The notes beneath the pieces are model-generated. The model had not been told where the DNA came from, made no database searches, and was given only the letters and a program-made list of their open reading frames with translations. The position numbers were made by a program, and so were the translations under genes. Shown here piece after piece: positions 1-5,560 of a DNA stretch of 6,228 bases. This stretch comes from Patescibacteria group bacterium (GTDB lineage Bacteria > Patescibacteriota > Microgenomatia > UBA1400 > MFAQ01): assembly GCA_018819325.1 (NCBI GenBank), contig JAHJQJ010000049.1, positions 1 to 6,228 of the forward strand, in the 5' to 3' direction. The stretch's first letter is position 1; every line of letters begins with the position of its first letter.

Positions 1-523
1 TAAAAGTTTAAATCAAGTAATGTTAATTGGAAATTTGACTCGTGACCCGGAGCTTAGGTACACTCCGTCTAGTACGGCTGTTTGTACATTTAGCATTGCT
101 ACGAATAGGAACTGGATAGGGAAGGATGGTCAGAAGCAAGAAGATGTTCAGTTTCACCGTTTGGTGGCTTGGGCCAAGTTGGGCGAGATTTGTGCAGAGA
201 TGTTACATAAGGGAAGAAAAGTTTATGTTCAAGGTCGTTTGCAGACTAGGAATTGGCAGACAAAAGAAGGTGAAGATAGGCAGACTACAGAGGTGGTGAT
301 AGATGAGATGATTGCTTTGGGAGCACCAAGAGATGGGTCATCTAGTAGCGGATCACAAGGAGGAGATCCTGGATTTGATGCTAATCAAGTTAGTCAAGAA
401 GTATTTAACCCGGATGGAGAAACGGTTGCAAAAAAGGATTCTGGACAAGCCAGAATGACGAAAGAGACGAAAGAGGTGAAGAAGGTAACGACTGAGGATA
501 TTAATGATGATATTCCGTTTTAA
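1..523 (+). CDS. ssb: Single-stranded DNA-binding protein SSB (5' end outside window)
   Basis: SSB coats single-stranded DNA during replication, repair and recombination and recruits partner proteins through its acidic C-terminal tip. The OB-fold is clear: MLIGNLTRDPELRYTPS, then VQFHRLVAWAKLGEICAEML, KGRKVYVQGRLQTRNW and TTEVVI. The chain ends in DDIPF, the classic partner-binding tip. The ATG at 20 is probably not the true start: the frame stays open to the window edge and reads KSLNQV just before MLIGN, matching the usual SSB N-terminus, so the gene begins left of the window (first full codon at base 2). The linker between the OB-fold and the tip is Ser/Gly-rich, then charged, and contains a palindromic repeat encoding DSGQARMT. 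Stop TAA; rpsR starts 18 nt later, the common rpsF-ssb-rpsR order. Confidence 0.95.
   Translation, partial: KSLNQVMLIGNLTRDPELRYTPSSTAVCTFSIATNRNWIGKDGQKQEDVQFHRLVAWAKLGEICAEMLHKGRKVYVQGRLQTRNWQTKEGEDRQTTEVVIDEMIALGAPRDGSSSSGSQGGDPGFDANQVSQEVFNPDGETVAKKDSGQARMTKETKEVKKVTTEDINDDIPF
437..459 (+). repeat. Short palindromic element, copy 1, inside ssb
   Basis: Arms ATTCTGG (438-444) and CCAGAAT (450-456) flank a 5-nt spacer ACAAG; the element is preceded by G and followed by GAC. It is identical over 23 nt to copies at 885, 3542 and 3575. Here it is read as DSGQARMT in the SSB linker, between the OB-fold and the DDIPF tip, where length and sequence are poorly constrained. Confidence 0.9.
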
Positions 524-541
524 TAAAATTAAGTAAGAATC

Positions 542-781
542 ATGGGGAAACCGGTACAAAAAAAGAAAATTAGAAAATCCAATAAGCCTTGTGAATACTG
601 CAAGGGAAAGACGGAACCAAATTATAAAGAGATTGAGGGGTTGAAGGTTGGATTGTCTAATAAAATGAGAATCGTGGCTAGGGTTTATAGTGGTTTGTGT
701 TTGAAGCATCAAAGAAGACTGACTAGAGAGATAAAAAAGGCCAGACATATGGCGCTAATTCCCTTTGTGCAGAAGGTATAA
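542..781 (+). CDS. rpsR: 30S ribosomal protein bS18
   Basis: bS18 is a small-subunit protein that sits on the platform next to bS6. The 79-residue product has the family hallmarks: a basic N-terminus (KPVQKKKIRKSNK), CEYC at residues 17-20, and the C-terminal signature GLCLKHQRRLTREIKKARHMALIPFV. C17, C20, C53 and H56 make a plausible zinc site, as in zinc-binding (C+) forms of bS18. Length is normal. It lies 18 nt after ssb and 3 nt before the S41 protease gene, so co-transcription with both is likely. The start ATG has only a weak purine-rich upstream stretch (AAGTAAGAA). The stop is TAA. The identification is secure. Confidence 0.96.
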   Translation: MGKPVQKKKIRKSNKPCEYCKGKTEPNYKEIEGLKVGLSNKMRIVARVYSGLCLKHQRRLTREIKKARHMALIPFVQKV

Positions 782-784
782 GAC

Positions 785-2011
785 ATGAAAATAAATTTGC
801 AGAAAACTAGGACAGCATTGTTGGTGCTTTGTCTGATGTTTGGGTCTTTGTTTGTAGGGGTAAGGGTGGGAGAGAAACGGGTAGGATTCTGGACAAGCCA
901 GAATGACGGACGTGGTGGGGGTAGAGAGGCTGACCTGTCTTTGATGTGGCAGGTGTGGGATAGGTTGGAAGATAAATTTTTATCGCCAGATAAGCTTGAT
1001 GCGGAGAAGATGATGTATGGAGCAGTGGCAGGAATGACCGCGGCTTTGGATGATCCGTATACTTCTTTTTTGGCACCAACTGACAATCAAAGGTCTAAAG
1101 AGGATTTGTCTGGTGAGTTTGGCGGAGTGGGAATTTCCCTGGGGTTTATTGACAAGACATTGGCGGTGATGGCGCCTTTGCCTAATAATCCGGCTATAAA
1201 AATGGGTATAAAGGCAGGAGATTTGATTTTACATATAAAGGATGAGAAAACGGGGGTGGATATAGATACGGTGGGGATTGGGCTTTTGGAGGCGGTAAAT
1301 AGTATTAGGGGTGAGCAAGGTACGCCTGTAACCTTGACTATTTTGCACGAAGGAGCTAACAGCACGGAGGAGATTGAGATAGTAAGAGACACTGTGGTGG
1401 TGGCATCGGTGGAGCTTGAGTGGGTAGGAAGTGATGGAAAAACCGCTTTAATTAGATTAATGAAGTTTGGTGAGAGAACTTTGCCAGAGTGGAGGGTGGC
1501 GGTTGATGAGATTTTGGATCAACAAGCTACGGGTGTAATAGTGGACTTTAGGAATAATCCTGGTGGGTATTTACAGAGAGCAATTGACTTGGTAAGTGAT
1601 TTTATACCGGACGGCGTGGTGGTACAACAGCGGGGTAAGGATAGAACCGAGACGTTTACGGTGAGTAGAAGGGGGAGATTGATTGGTATGCCGGTGGTGG
1701 CCTTGGTGAATAGGGGGTCGGCTAGTGCCAGTGAGATTATGGCTGGAGCCATGCGAGACAGATTGGGTGTGCAGTTGGTGGGAGAGAGAACTTTTGGAAA
1801 AGGTACGGTGCAGGAAGCCCAGGATTTAATAAGTGGTGCGGGTTTACACGTAACCATTGCTGAGTGGTTGTTGCCAAGCGGGGATAATATTCATGGAGAT
1901 GGATTAGAGGTTGACGTTGAGGTTAAGGATGATCCGGCGACCGAGGAGGATGAGCAGGTGTTGAGGGCGATTGAGGTGTTGAAAGAGGTAGAAGGCGTGG
2001 CGGTAAGGTAG
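785..2011 (+). CDS. S41 family C-terminal processing peptidase (CtpA/Prc type), membrane-anchored
   Basis: This serine protease family cleaves substrates near their C-termini outside the cytoplasmic membrane, in protein quality control, cell-wall enzyme turnover or signalling. The 408 residues show an N-terminal membrane helix or signal anchor (about 10-27), a short linker, a helical region with DDPYTSFL, a PDZ domain (about 108-195, starting near GEFGGVGISLG) and the S41 catalytic domain (about 205-385). By alignment from memory with Bacillus CtpB and E. coli Prc, the catalytic residues are Ser314 (in GSASASE), Lys339 (in TFGKGTVQ) and Gln343; all are present, so it should be active. AGAAGG at 771-776, 8 nt upstream of the ATG and inside the end of rpsR, supports this start and coupling with rpsR. 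A palindromic element encodes residues 35-41 (FWTSQND), just after the membrane helix. The substrate cannot be inferred. Confidence 0.96.
   Translation: MKINLQKTRTALLVLCLMFGSLFVGVRVGEKRVGFWTSQNDGRGGGREADLSLMWQVWDRLEDKFLSPDKLDAEKMMYGAVAGMTAALDDPYTSFLAPTDNQRSKEDLSGEFGGVGISLGFIDKTLAVMAPLPNNPAIKMGIKAGDLILHIKDEKTGVDIDTVGIGLLEAVNSIRGEQGTPVTLTILHEGANSTEEIEIVRDTVVVASVELEWVGSDGKTALIRLMKFGERTLPEWRVAVDEILDQQATGVIVDFRNNPGGYLQRAIDLVSDFIPDGVVVQQRGKDRTETFTVSRRGRLIGMPVVALVNRGSASASEIMAGAMRDRLGVQLVGERTFGKGTVQEAQDLISGAGLHVTIAEWLLPSGDNIHGDGLEVDVEVKDDPATEEDEQVLRAIEVLKEVEGVAVR
885..907 (+). repeat. Short palindromic element, copy 2, inside the S41 protease gene
   Basis: The 23-nt sequence matches copy 1 exactly: arms 886-892 and 898-904, spacer ACAAG. 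It is translated in a different frame from the ssb and htrA copies (FWTSQND instead of DSGQARMT). It falls in the juxtamembrane linker between the N-terminal helix and the folded protease. Confidence 0.9.
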
Positions 2012-2017
2012 AAAAAC

Positions 2018-2047
2018 TTGACTGATTGTATGTGAATGTGGTATATT
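2018..2047 (+). promoter_or_regulatory. Sigma70-type promoter with extended -10
   Basis: TTGACT (2018-2023) resembles a -35 box. After an 18-nt spacer comes TATATT (2042-2047), preceded by TG plus one base (2039-2041), an extended -10. Transcription would start near 2053-2055, about 24 nt before the ATG at 2078. It sits in the short gap after the S41 protease stop, implying separate transcription of the unassigned gene downstream. Sequence inspection only; no start site is known. Confidence 0.6.
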
Positions 2048-2077
2048 TTGTAGAGTTATAGTAATTTGTTAAAAGAT

Positions 2078-3223
2078 ATGGTTAAAGCTGAAGGTAATAA
2101 AAAAGAGACGGTTGTTTTAGACTCGGAACAGGTTGCTATTCGGGCTACAGGAATTGCCAATGAAACGCTTGGATTTTATGCAACTGCAACTAGTGACCAA
2201 TATAAATATAAAGTAGAAGACAGTAGAGTTAAAGGAAGTGGAATAGTTGAGATATTTATAGATTGGTGGTGCGGGAGAGATTCTAGTCATTATGATAAAT
2301 ATCAGACTCTAGAGTTTAAGGATGGAACACTTGTAAATGTTTCTTCTAAATGTGGTGGTAATTGGTATCAATATTATCCAGATGAAAAATTTATTTCATT
2401 TGGGACTTATATGACTGACAATGGTAACGCTCAATGGCATATGGTAAGAGGAATTATTTCTCCAAACGAACAAAATATTGAAGAGACTACTAGGGTACAA
2501 GTTCATACTGACCTTCAAGCAATTTATACACCAGGATTTGAGAATGGATTTGAAGGATTCCAACTTGAATTGGTTAAGTTACATCAATATCTGCCACTAT
2601 CCAATGAAGACGTGGCCAAATTTTTACCCAATAGAAGGTTTATTACCTTAGAAGATTTACTAGCTTCTGCCATCAATCCTTATCAATCCGGTCAAAGATA
2701 TAGGGAAAGAGTACCTGAAATTCATCGAATAGATGACTTTCCGAAATTCCACTATGCTGATGTTGGTCCACATTCAGGGTCCTTTGTAACTACACTTGAT
2801 TATGATCATGATGTTATTCTTGGATTTTCTCATCCATTAAAAGATAACCCTAATGGCTGGCTGGTTTTTGTGCGATTTTCAAAAGGTGAAACAGGTACTG
2901 GTAGGGCTTTGTTGGTTGAACTTGACAGGGAAAATGTTAAGGTGGAGGATGTTGATGGAGTACCAACCATAAAAGTGCAGGCTAGTGTTGATGGGGAAAG
3001 ATTTGAGCTAGCAATTCCAGAAGCAAAGGGTGGGTGGAAAGAGAAAAGTGAAGAAACTGAAAAAAGAGCGACGGATAGACGCACTGATAATAAAGGTAGG
3101 GAATGGTTTTGGGTTCCAATTAATGCTGAAGAATTAACTAAAAGCATTAAAAATGGTTATTATTTTTTTAGTGACATGGTTAATGGCGTGGTAGAAGCTT
3201 ATCACAGTAAGTACTACAAGTAG
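2078..3223 (+). CDS. Uncharacterised 381-residue protein
   Basis: I do not recognise this protein. The long open frame with its own upstream promoter supports a real gene. I chose ATG 2078 because it gives a workable leader; an in-frame TTG at 2066 would add four residues but leave only about 12 nt of leader. There is no signal peptide or membrane helix, so it is probably cytoplasmic. The N-terminal half is rich in aromatic residues and likely beta-rich (IFIDWWCGRD, GGNWYQYYPDEKFISFGTY, NAQWHMVRGII), with two cysteines in WWCG and SKCGG. The middle has a helix-prone stretch (LELVKLHQYLPLSNEDVAKFLP). A charged segment (KEKSEETEKRATDRRTDNKGR) precedes the C-terminal EWFWVPINAEELTKSIKNGYYFF. Compared with neighbouring plus-strand genes, it is lower in GC and less G-rich, hinting at separate origin. 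Stop TAG. I infer no function. Confidence 0.75.
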   Translation: MVKAEGNKKETVVLDSEQVAIRATGIANETLGFYATATSDQYKYKVEDSRVKGSGIVEIFIDWWCGRDSSHYDKYQTLEFKDGTLVNVSSKCGGNWYQYYPDEKFISFGTYMTDNGNAQWHMVRGIISPNEQNIEETTRVQVHTDLQAIYTPGFENGFEGFQLELVKLHQYLPLSNEDVAKFLPNRRFITLEDLLASAINPYQSGQRYRERVPEIHRIDDFPKFHYADVGPHSGSFVTTLDYDHDVILGFSHPLKDNPNGWLVFVRFSKGETGTGRALLVELDRENVKVEDVDGVPTIKVQASVDGERFELAIPEAKGGWKEKSEETEKRATDRRTDNKGREWFWVPINAEELTKSIKNGYYFFSDMVNGVVEAYHSKYYK

Positions 3224-3268
3224 GGGTGTGGGTGGTAGAGTAGAGAGTTTGATTTTTGGTTTCGGGTT

Positions 3269-3390
3269 ACCAAATTCCAGTTCTCACATCGATTGGTGTT
3301 TTTAGCCAAGCTCGTCGAATGCTGTTCCTCACATCGCAGGCTGGCTCCGGGACAGACTTGACGACCTTGACTCGTGCCGAGTAGGACTCG
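3269..3390 (+). promoter_or_regulatory. Candidate structured RNA leader upstream of htrA
   Basis: The 198 nt between the unassigned gene and htrA show no convincing gene but several inverted repeats. (1) ACCAA 3269-3273 pairs with TTGGT 3293-3297. (2) 3307-3328 pairs with 3349-3369 in a long imperfect stem of about 20 pairs, with two mismatches and one bulge. Its two G-U pairs (3317/3359 and 3326/3351) form only in plus-strand RNA. (3) ACTCG 3370-3374 pairs with CGAGT 3378-3382. (4) Alternatively, CGAGT 3378-3382 pairs with ACTCG 3386-3390, excluding hairpin 3. CTCACATCG occurs at 3283-3291 (loop 1) and 3328-3336 (mostly loop 2). TTCCTCA 3325-3331 is complementary to the htrA start region, 3423-3429. 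There is no T-tract for an intrinsic terminator. It could instead be a dispersed intergenic repeat. Structures were worked out by hand, without energies. Confidence 0.45.
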
Positions 3391-3421
3391 ACAACTTTGA
3401 AATTTATGGTTTAATAGAGAC

Positions 3422-4567
3422 ATGAGGAATTTTTTGATTGGGCTTTTGGTTTCGGTGGTGGTTTTGTTTTCTGCCTTTGGTGGGGCGTTGGCGGATAGGT
3501 TGTTTGTGATAAGGCCGTTGGATGGGATTTTGAAGAGAACAGATTCTGGACAAGCCAGAATGACGGAGGAAGACGATTCTGGACAAGCCAGAATGACAGG
3601 AGGAAGTAGTGTCGTTGATGTGGTGGAGAGGGTGAGCCCGGCGGTGGTGACGGTGGCTATGGAGGGGCAGACGCAGGGTAAGATTGTGTTTGATACGTTT
3701 AATTTTGCTTTTAGGCAGGAAGAGCCGGAAACTATACAGCAAGATATAGGTTCTGGTTTTGTGGTGGACGGTATTGAAGGAATTGTGGTAACCAATAAAC
3801 ATGTGGTGTCTAGAAGTGGGGTGAGATATATAATAATTGATAAGGATGGAGTAGAGTATGAGGTGGAGGATTTGTATATAGATCCAATTAATGATTTGGC
3901 TATTTTGAAGATTAAGGGTGAGAAGGAATTGGAAGCAATTGTTTTGGGAGACTCTGATAGCCTGAAGGTGGGGCAAGGGGTGGTGGTTATAGGCACGGCT
4001 TTGGGGGAGTTTAGGCATACGGTGACCACTGGGGTGATTTCTGGATTAGGTAGGGGAATAAACGCGGGTGATGGTTCTTATGGGAGTCTTGAGAGAATTG
4101 ATAATGTGATTCAAACAGATGCGGCGATTAATCCGGGCAACTCTGGTGGTCCGCTTTTAAATTTAAATGGTGAGGTGATAGGGGTAAGTGTGGCGGTTGT
4201 AGGTGGAGCAGAGAACATTGGTTTTGCTATTCCTATCAACGTAGTCAAGGAGTCTTTAAGTAATTTTAAGGAAACAGGCAGTTTTGATAGGGTACAGTTG
4301 GGGGTAAAGTACAGAATGATTGATAAGGACGTGGCTTTGTTAAACGATGTGCCTGCGGGAGCCTATGTGGTAGAGGTGATGAAAGATTCTTTGGCAGAGA
4401 AGAATGAGATATTGGTGGGAGATATTATAGTAAAACTAGAGGATCAAAGGATAGCAGATGTAGATGGCGGGCTGGCTGGATTGATTGGCAAGTTAAAGGT
4501 GGGGGAGACGATCGAGGTTGAGTTGTGGAGGAAGGGTGAGATTTTAAATAAGAATATTAAGCTTTAA
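3422..4567 (+). CDS. htrA: HtrA/DegP-type serine protease with one PDZ domain, membrane-anchored
   Basis: HtrA proteases degrade or refold misfolded proteins on the outer face of the cytoplasmic membrane. The 381 residues contain one N-terminal membrane helix (about 4-24), a linker (about 30-62), a trypsin-like domain (about 63-280) and one PDZ domain (about 290-381). The catalytic triad is intact: His127 in TNKHVV, Asp158 in NDLAILKI and Ser241 in GNSGGPL. The oxyanion-loop context (QTDAAINPGNSGGPLL) is typical. The linker carries two tandem palindromic elements, each encoding DSGQARMT (residues 41-48 and 52-59), 11 codons apart. The ATG has only a weak SD-like AGAGA upstream. The 198-nt leader is predicted to be structured and could affect expression. 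The TAA stop lies inside prfA on the other strand, an 11-nt convergent overlap. Confidence 0.95.
   Translation: MRNFLIGLLVSVVVLFSAFGGALADRLFVIRPLDGILKRTDSGQARMTEEDDSGQARMTGGSSVVDVVERVSPAVVTVAMEGQTQGKIVFDTFNFAFRQEEPETIQQDIGSGFVVDGIEGIVVTNKHVVSRSGVRYIIIDKDGVEYEVEDLYIDPINDLAILKIKGEKELEAIVLGDSDSLKVGQGVVVIGTALGEFRHTVTTGVISGLGRGINAGDGSYGSLERIDNVIQTDAAINPGNSGGPLLNLNGEVIGVSVAVVGGAENIGFAIPINVVKESLSNFKETGSFDRVQLGVKYRMIDKDVALLNDVPAGAYVVEVMKDSLAEKNEILVGDIIVKLEDQRIADVDGGLAGLIGKLKVGETIEVELWRKGEILNKNIKL
3542..3564 (+). repeat. Short palindromic element, copy 3, inside htrA
   Basis: Identical to copies 1 and 2 over 23 nt; arms 3543-3549 and 3555-3561. Translated as DSGQARMT (residues 41-48) in the linker after the membrane helix. 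It is followed by GGAGGAAG, which also follows copy 4 after one extra base, suggesting that the two are a local duplication of a roughly 33-nt unit. Confidence 0.9.
3575..3597 (+). repeat. Short palindromic element, copy 4, inside htrA
   Basis: Arms 3576-3582 and 3588-3594. It begins exactly 33 nt (11 codons) after copy 3, so the frame is kept and DSGQARMT is encoded again (residues 52-59). With copy 3 it makes a short tandem array of hairpin-forming units in the coding sequence. Confidence 0.9.
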
Positions 4568-5450
4568 GAACTTGGTCTAGGTTGCCTTCCATGATTTCTT
4601 TTAGGTTGTGCCAGCTTTTGTTTAGTCTATGGTCGGTGAGTCGGTTTTGGGGGTAGTTGTAGGTTTTGATTTTTTCTGATCTCATGCCTCTGCCTACCGC
4701 CTCTGATCTAGTGTTTTTTATTTTTTTTAATTTCTCATCTTCTTGTTGTTGCCACAGTTTTGAACGGAGGATATCCAAGGCTATTTCTTTGTTTTGACTT
4801 TGAGATCTCTCTTGGCGAACGGCTACGGTTATTTGTGTGGGTTTATGAAGAAGTCGAACGGCGGTGTTGACTTTGTTGACGTTTTGACCGCCTGGGCCAC
4901 CGGCTTTGCTAAAGGCCCATTCTAGGTCTGAAAGCTTGACTTCCACTAGATTGCTTTGTATTTCTGGTAAAACGGCCACGGTGGCGGTAGAGGTGTGGAT
5001 TCTGCCTTGAGATTCTGTTTCTGGCACTCTTTGGACTCTGTGGACACCCGCCTCGTTTTTAAAGGTTTCAAAACAGCCTTTGCTCCAGCTTGAGCTATTG
5101 GGTTTTTTGAGTTTAATGGCCCCTTCATCTATCTCTTCTACCTTAAAGCCGTGGTTGTTGGCGAACCTTAGATACATTCGCAGTAAGTCTTGAGCGAAGA
5201 TTTTGGCTTCGTCGCCACCGGCGGCTGATCTTATTTCTATAATGACTGGGGCGTTTTTGGAAACTTGTGAGACTTGATCTTTTTGTTTTTCTACTTGTTT
5301 GCCGGCTTGTTCTAGTTGTTTGATCTCTACCTTTAGTTTATTTATTTCTGTTTGGGCTAGGTGACCAAGTTCTGGGTCGGCTAAAAGGTCTTGATTTGAC
5401 TTGATTTTGTTTTGCAAACGAGTAATCTCGTCTTTTAGATGGTTGTTCAT
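4557..5450 (-). CDS. prfA: Peptide chain release factor 1 (short form)
   Basis: RF1 reads UAA and UAG in the ribosomal A site and triggers release of the finished protein. Visible landmarks are an N-terminal coiled coil (about 1-60), the PCRF region with SAAGGDEAKIFAQDLLRMY (75-93), HRVQRVPETESQGRIHTS with the RF1-type PxT codon-reading tripeptide as PET (143-145), and the catalytic GGQ (187-189) in GPGGQNVNKV. Later come RQERSQSQNKEIAL and YNYPQNRLTDHR. At 297 residues it is shorter than the roughly 360 usual for RF1: about 46 residues fewer before GGQ and 17 fewer after it than E. coli RF1. An in-frame TAA at 5460-5462 rules out a longer start. PxT and the sequence around it argue for RF1 over RF2 or ArfB. 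It follows rpmE by 108 nt, filled by two palindromic elements, and has no clear Shine-Dalgarno site. No prmC follows; the gene ends inside htrA. Confidence 0.94.
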   Translation of the reverse strand: MNNHLKDEITRLQNKIKSNQDLLADPELGHLAQTEINKLKVEIKQLEQAGKQVEKQKDQVSQVSKNAPVIIEIRSAAGGDEAKIFAQDLLRMYLRFANNHGFKVEEIDEGAIKLKKPNSSSWSKGCFETFKNEAGVHRVQRVPETESQGRIHTSTATVAVLPEIQSNLVEVKLSDLEWAFSKAGGPGGQNVNKVNTAVRLLHKPTQITVAVRQERSQSQNKEIALDILRSKLWQQQEDEKLKKIKNTRSEAVGRGMRSEKIKTYNYPQNRLTDHRLNKSWHNLKEIMEGNLDQVLKA

Positions 5451-5470
5451 GTTTATATTTTACTGTAATT

Positions 5471-5510
5471 AGATTCTGGATGCGTTCGAAGACTCACTTA
5501 CCAGAATGAC
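5471..5510 (+). repeat. Long variant of the palindromic element, between rpmE and prfA
   Basis: It has the same ends as the short copies (AGATTCTGG at 5471-5479, CCAGAATGAC at 5501-5510) but a 21-nt interior instead of ACAAG. It lies just upstream of the prfA start. It faces the copy at 5520-5560; their inner ends form a perfect 10-bp inverted repeat with a 9-nt loop. Confidence 0.8.
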
Positions 5511-5519
5511 AACCACAAC

Positions 5520-5560
5520 GTCATTCTGGGGACGAAGCGAAGCGAAGGACTCCAGAATCT
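5520..5560 (-). repeat. Long variant of the palindromic element, inverted copy at the rpmE stop
   Basis: On the minus strand it reads AGATTCTGG, a 22-nt interior rich in CTTCG repeats, then CCAGAATGAC, the same polarity-defining ends as the other copies. Its outer end overlaps the TAG stop of rpmE (5559-5561). Together with the copy at 5471-5510 it forms nested inverted repeats: 5471-5479 with 5552-5560 and 5501-5510 with 5520-5529. No T-tract follows on either strand, so it is not a canonical intrinsic terminator. Confidence 0.8.

Noticed and set aside
20..22. ATG at 20 as the ssb start
   Set aside because: The frame continues upstream with KSLNQV, the normal residues before MLIGNLTRDP in SSB, so the start is outside the window.
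3358..3415. Promoter for htrA (TTGACG or TTGACT with TTTAAT)
   Set aside because: The spacing between the -35-like boxes and TTTAAT is far from 17 nt, and TTTAAT is almost on top of the start codon.
3224..3421. tRNA or other known RNA gene in the htrA leader
   Set aside because: No cloverleaf, T-loop signature or CCA-type acceptor stem could be fitted on either strand; only unassigned hairpins are visible.
3542..3597. CRISPR-like array from two identical repeats in htrA
   Set aside because: There are only two copies, the spacer is 10 nt, and they sit inside an intact protein-coding frame with no cas genes nearby.
3214..4029. Long minus-strand open frames (271 and 204 codons) opposite the htrA leader and gene
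   Set aside because: They lie opposite the well-supported htrA gene, have low-complexity Ser/Thr/Pro- or His-rich translations and no family features. They arise from the codon bias of htrA.
5501..5529. Intrinsic terminator between rpmE and prfA
   Set aside because: The 10-bp stem is strong but no T-run follows it on either strand, and its ends match the dispersed element.
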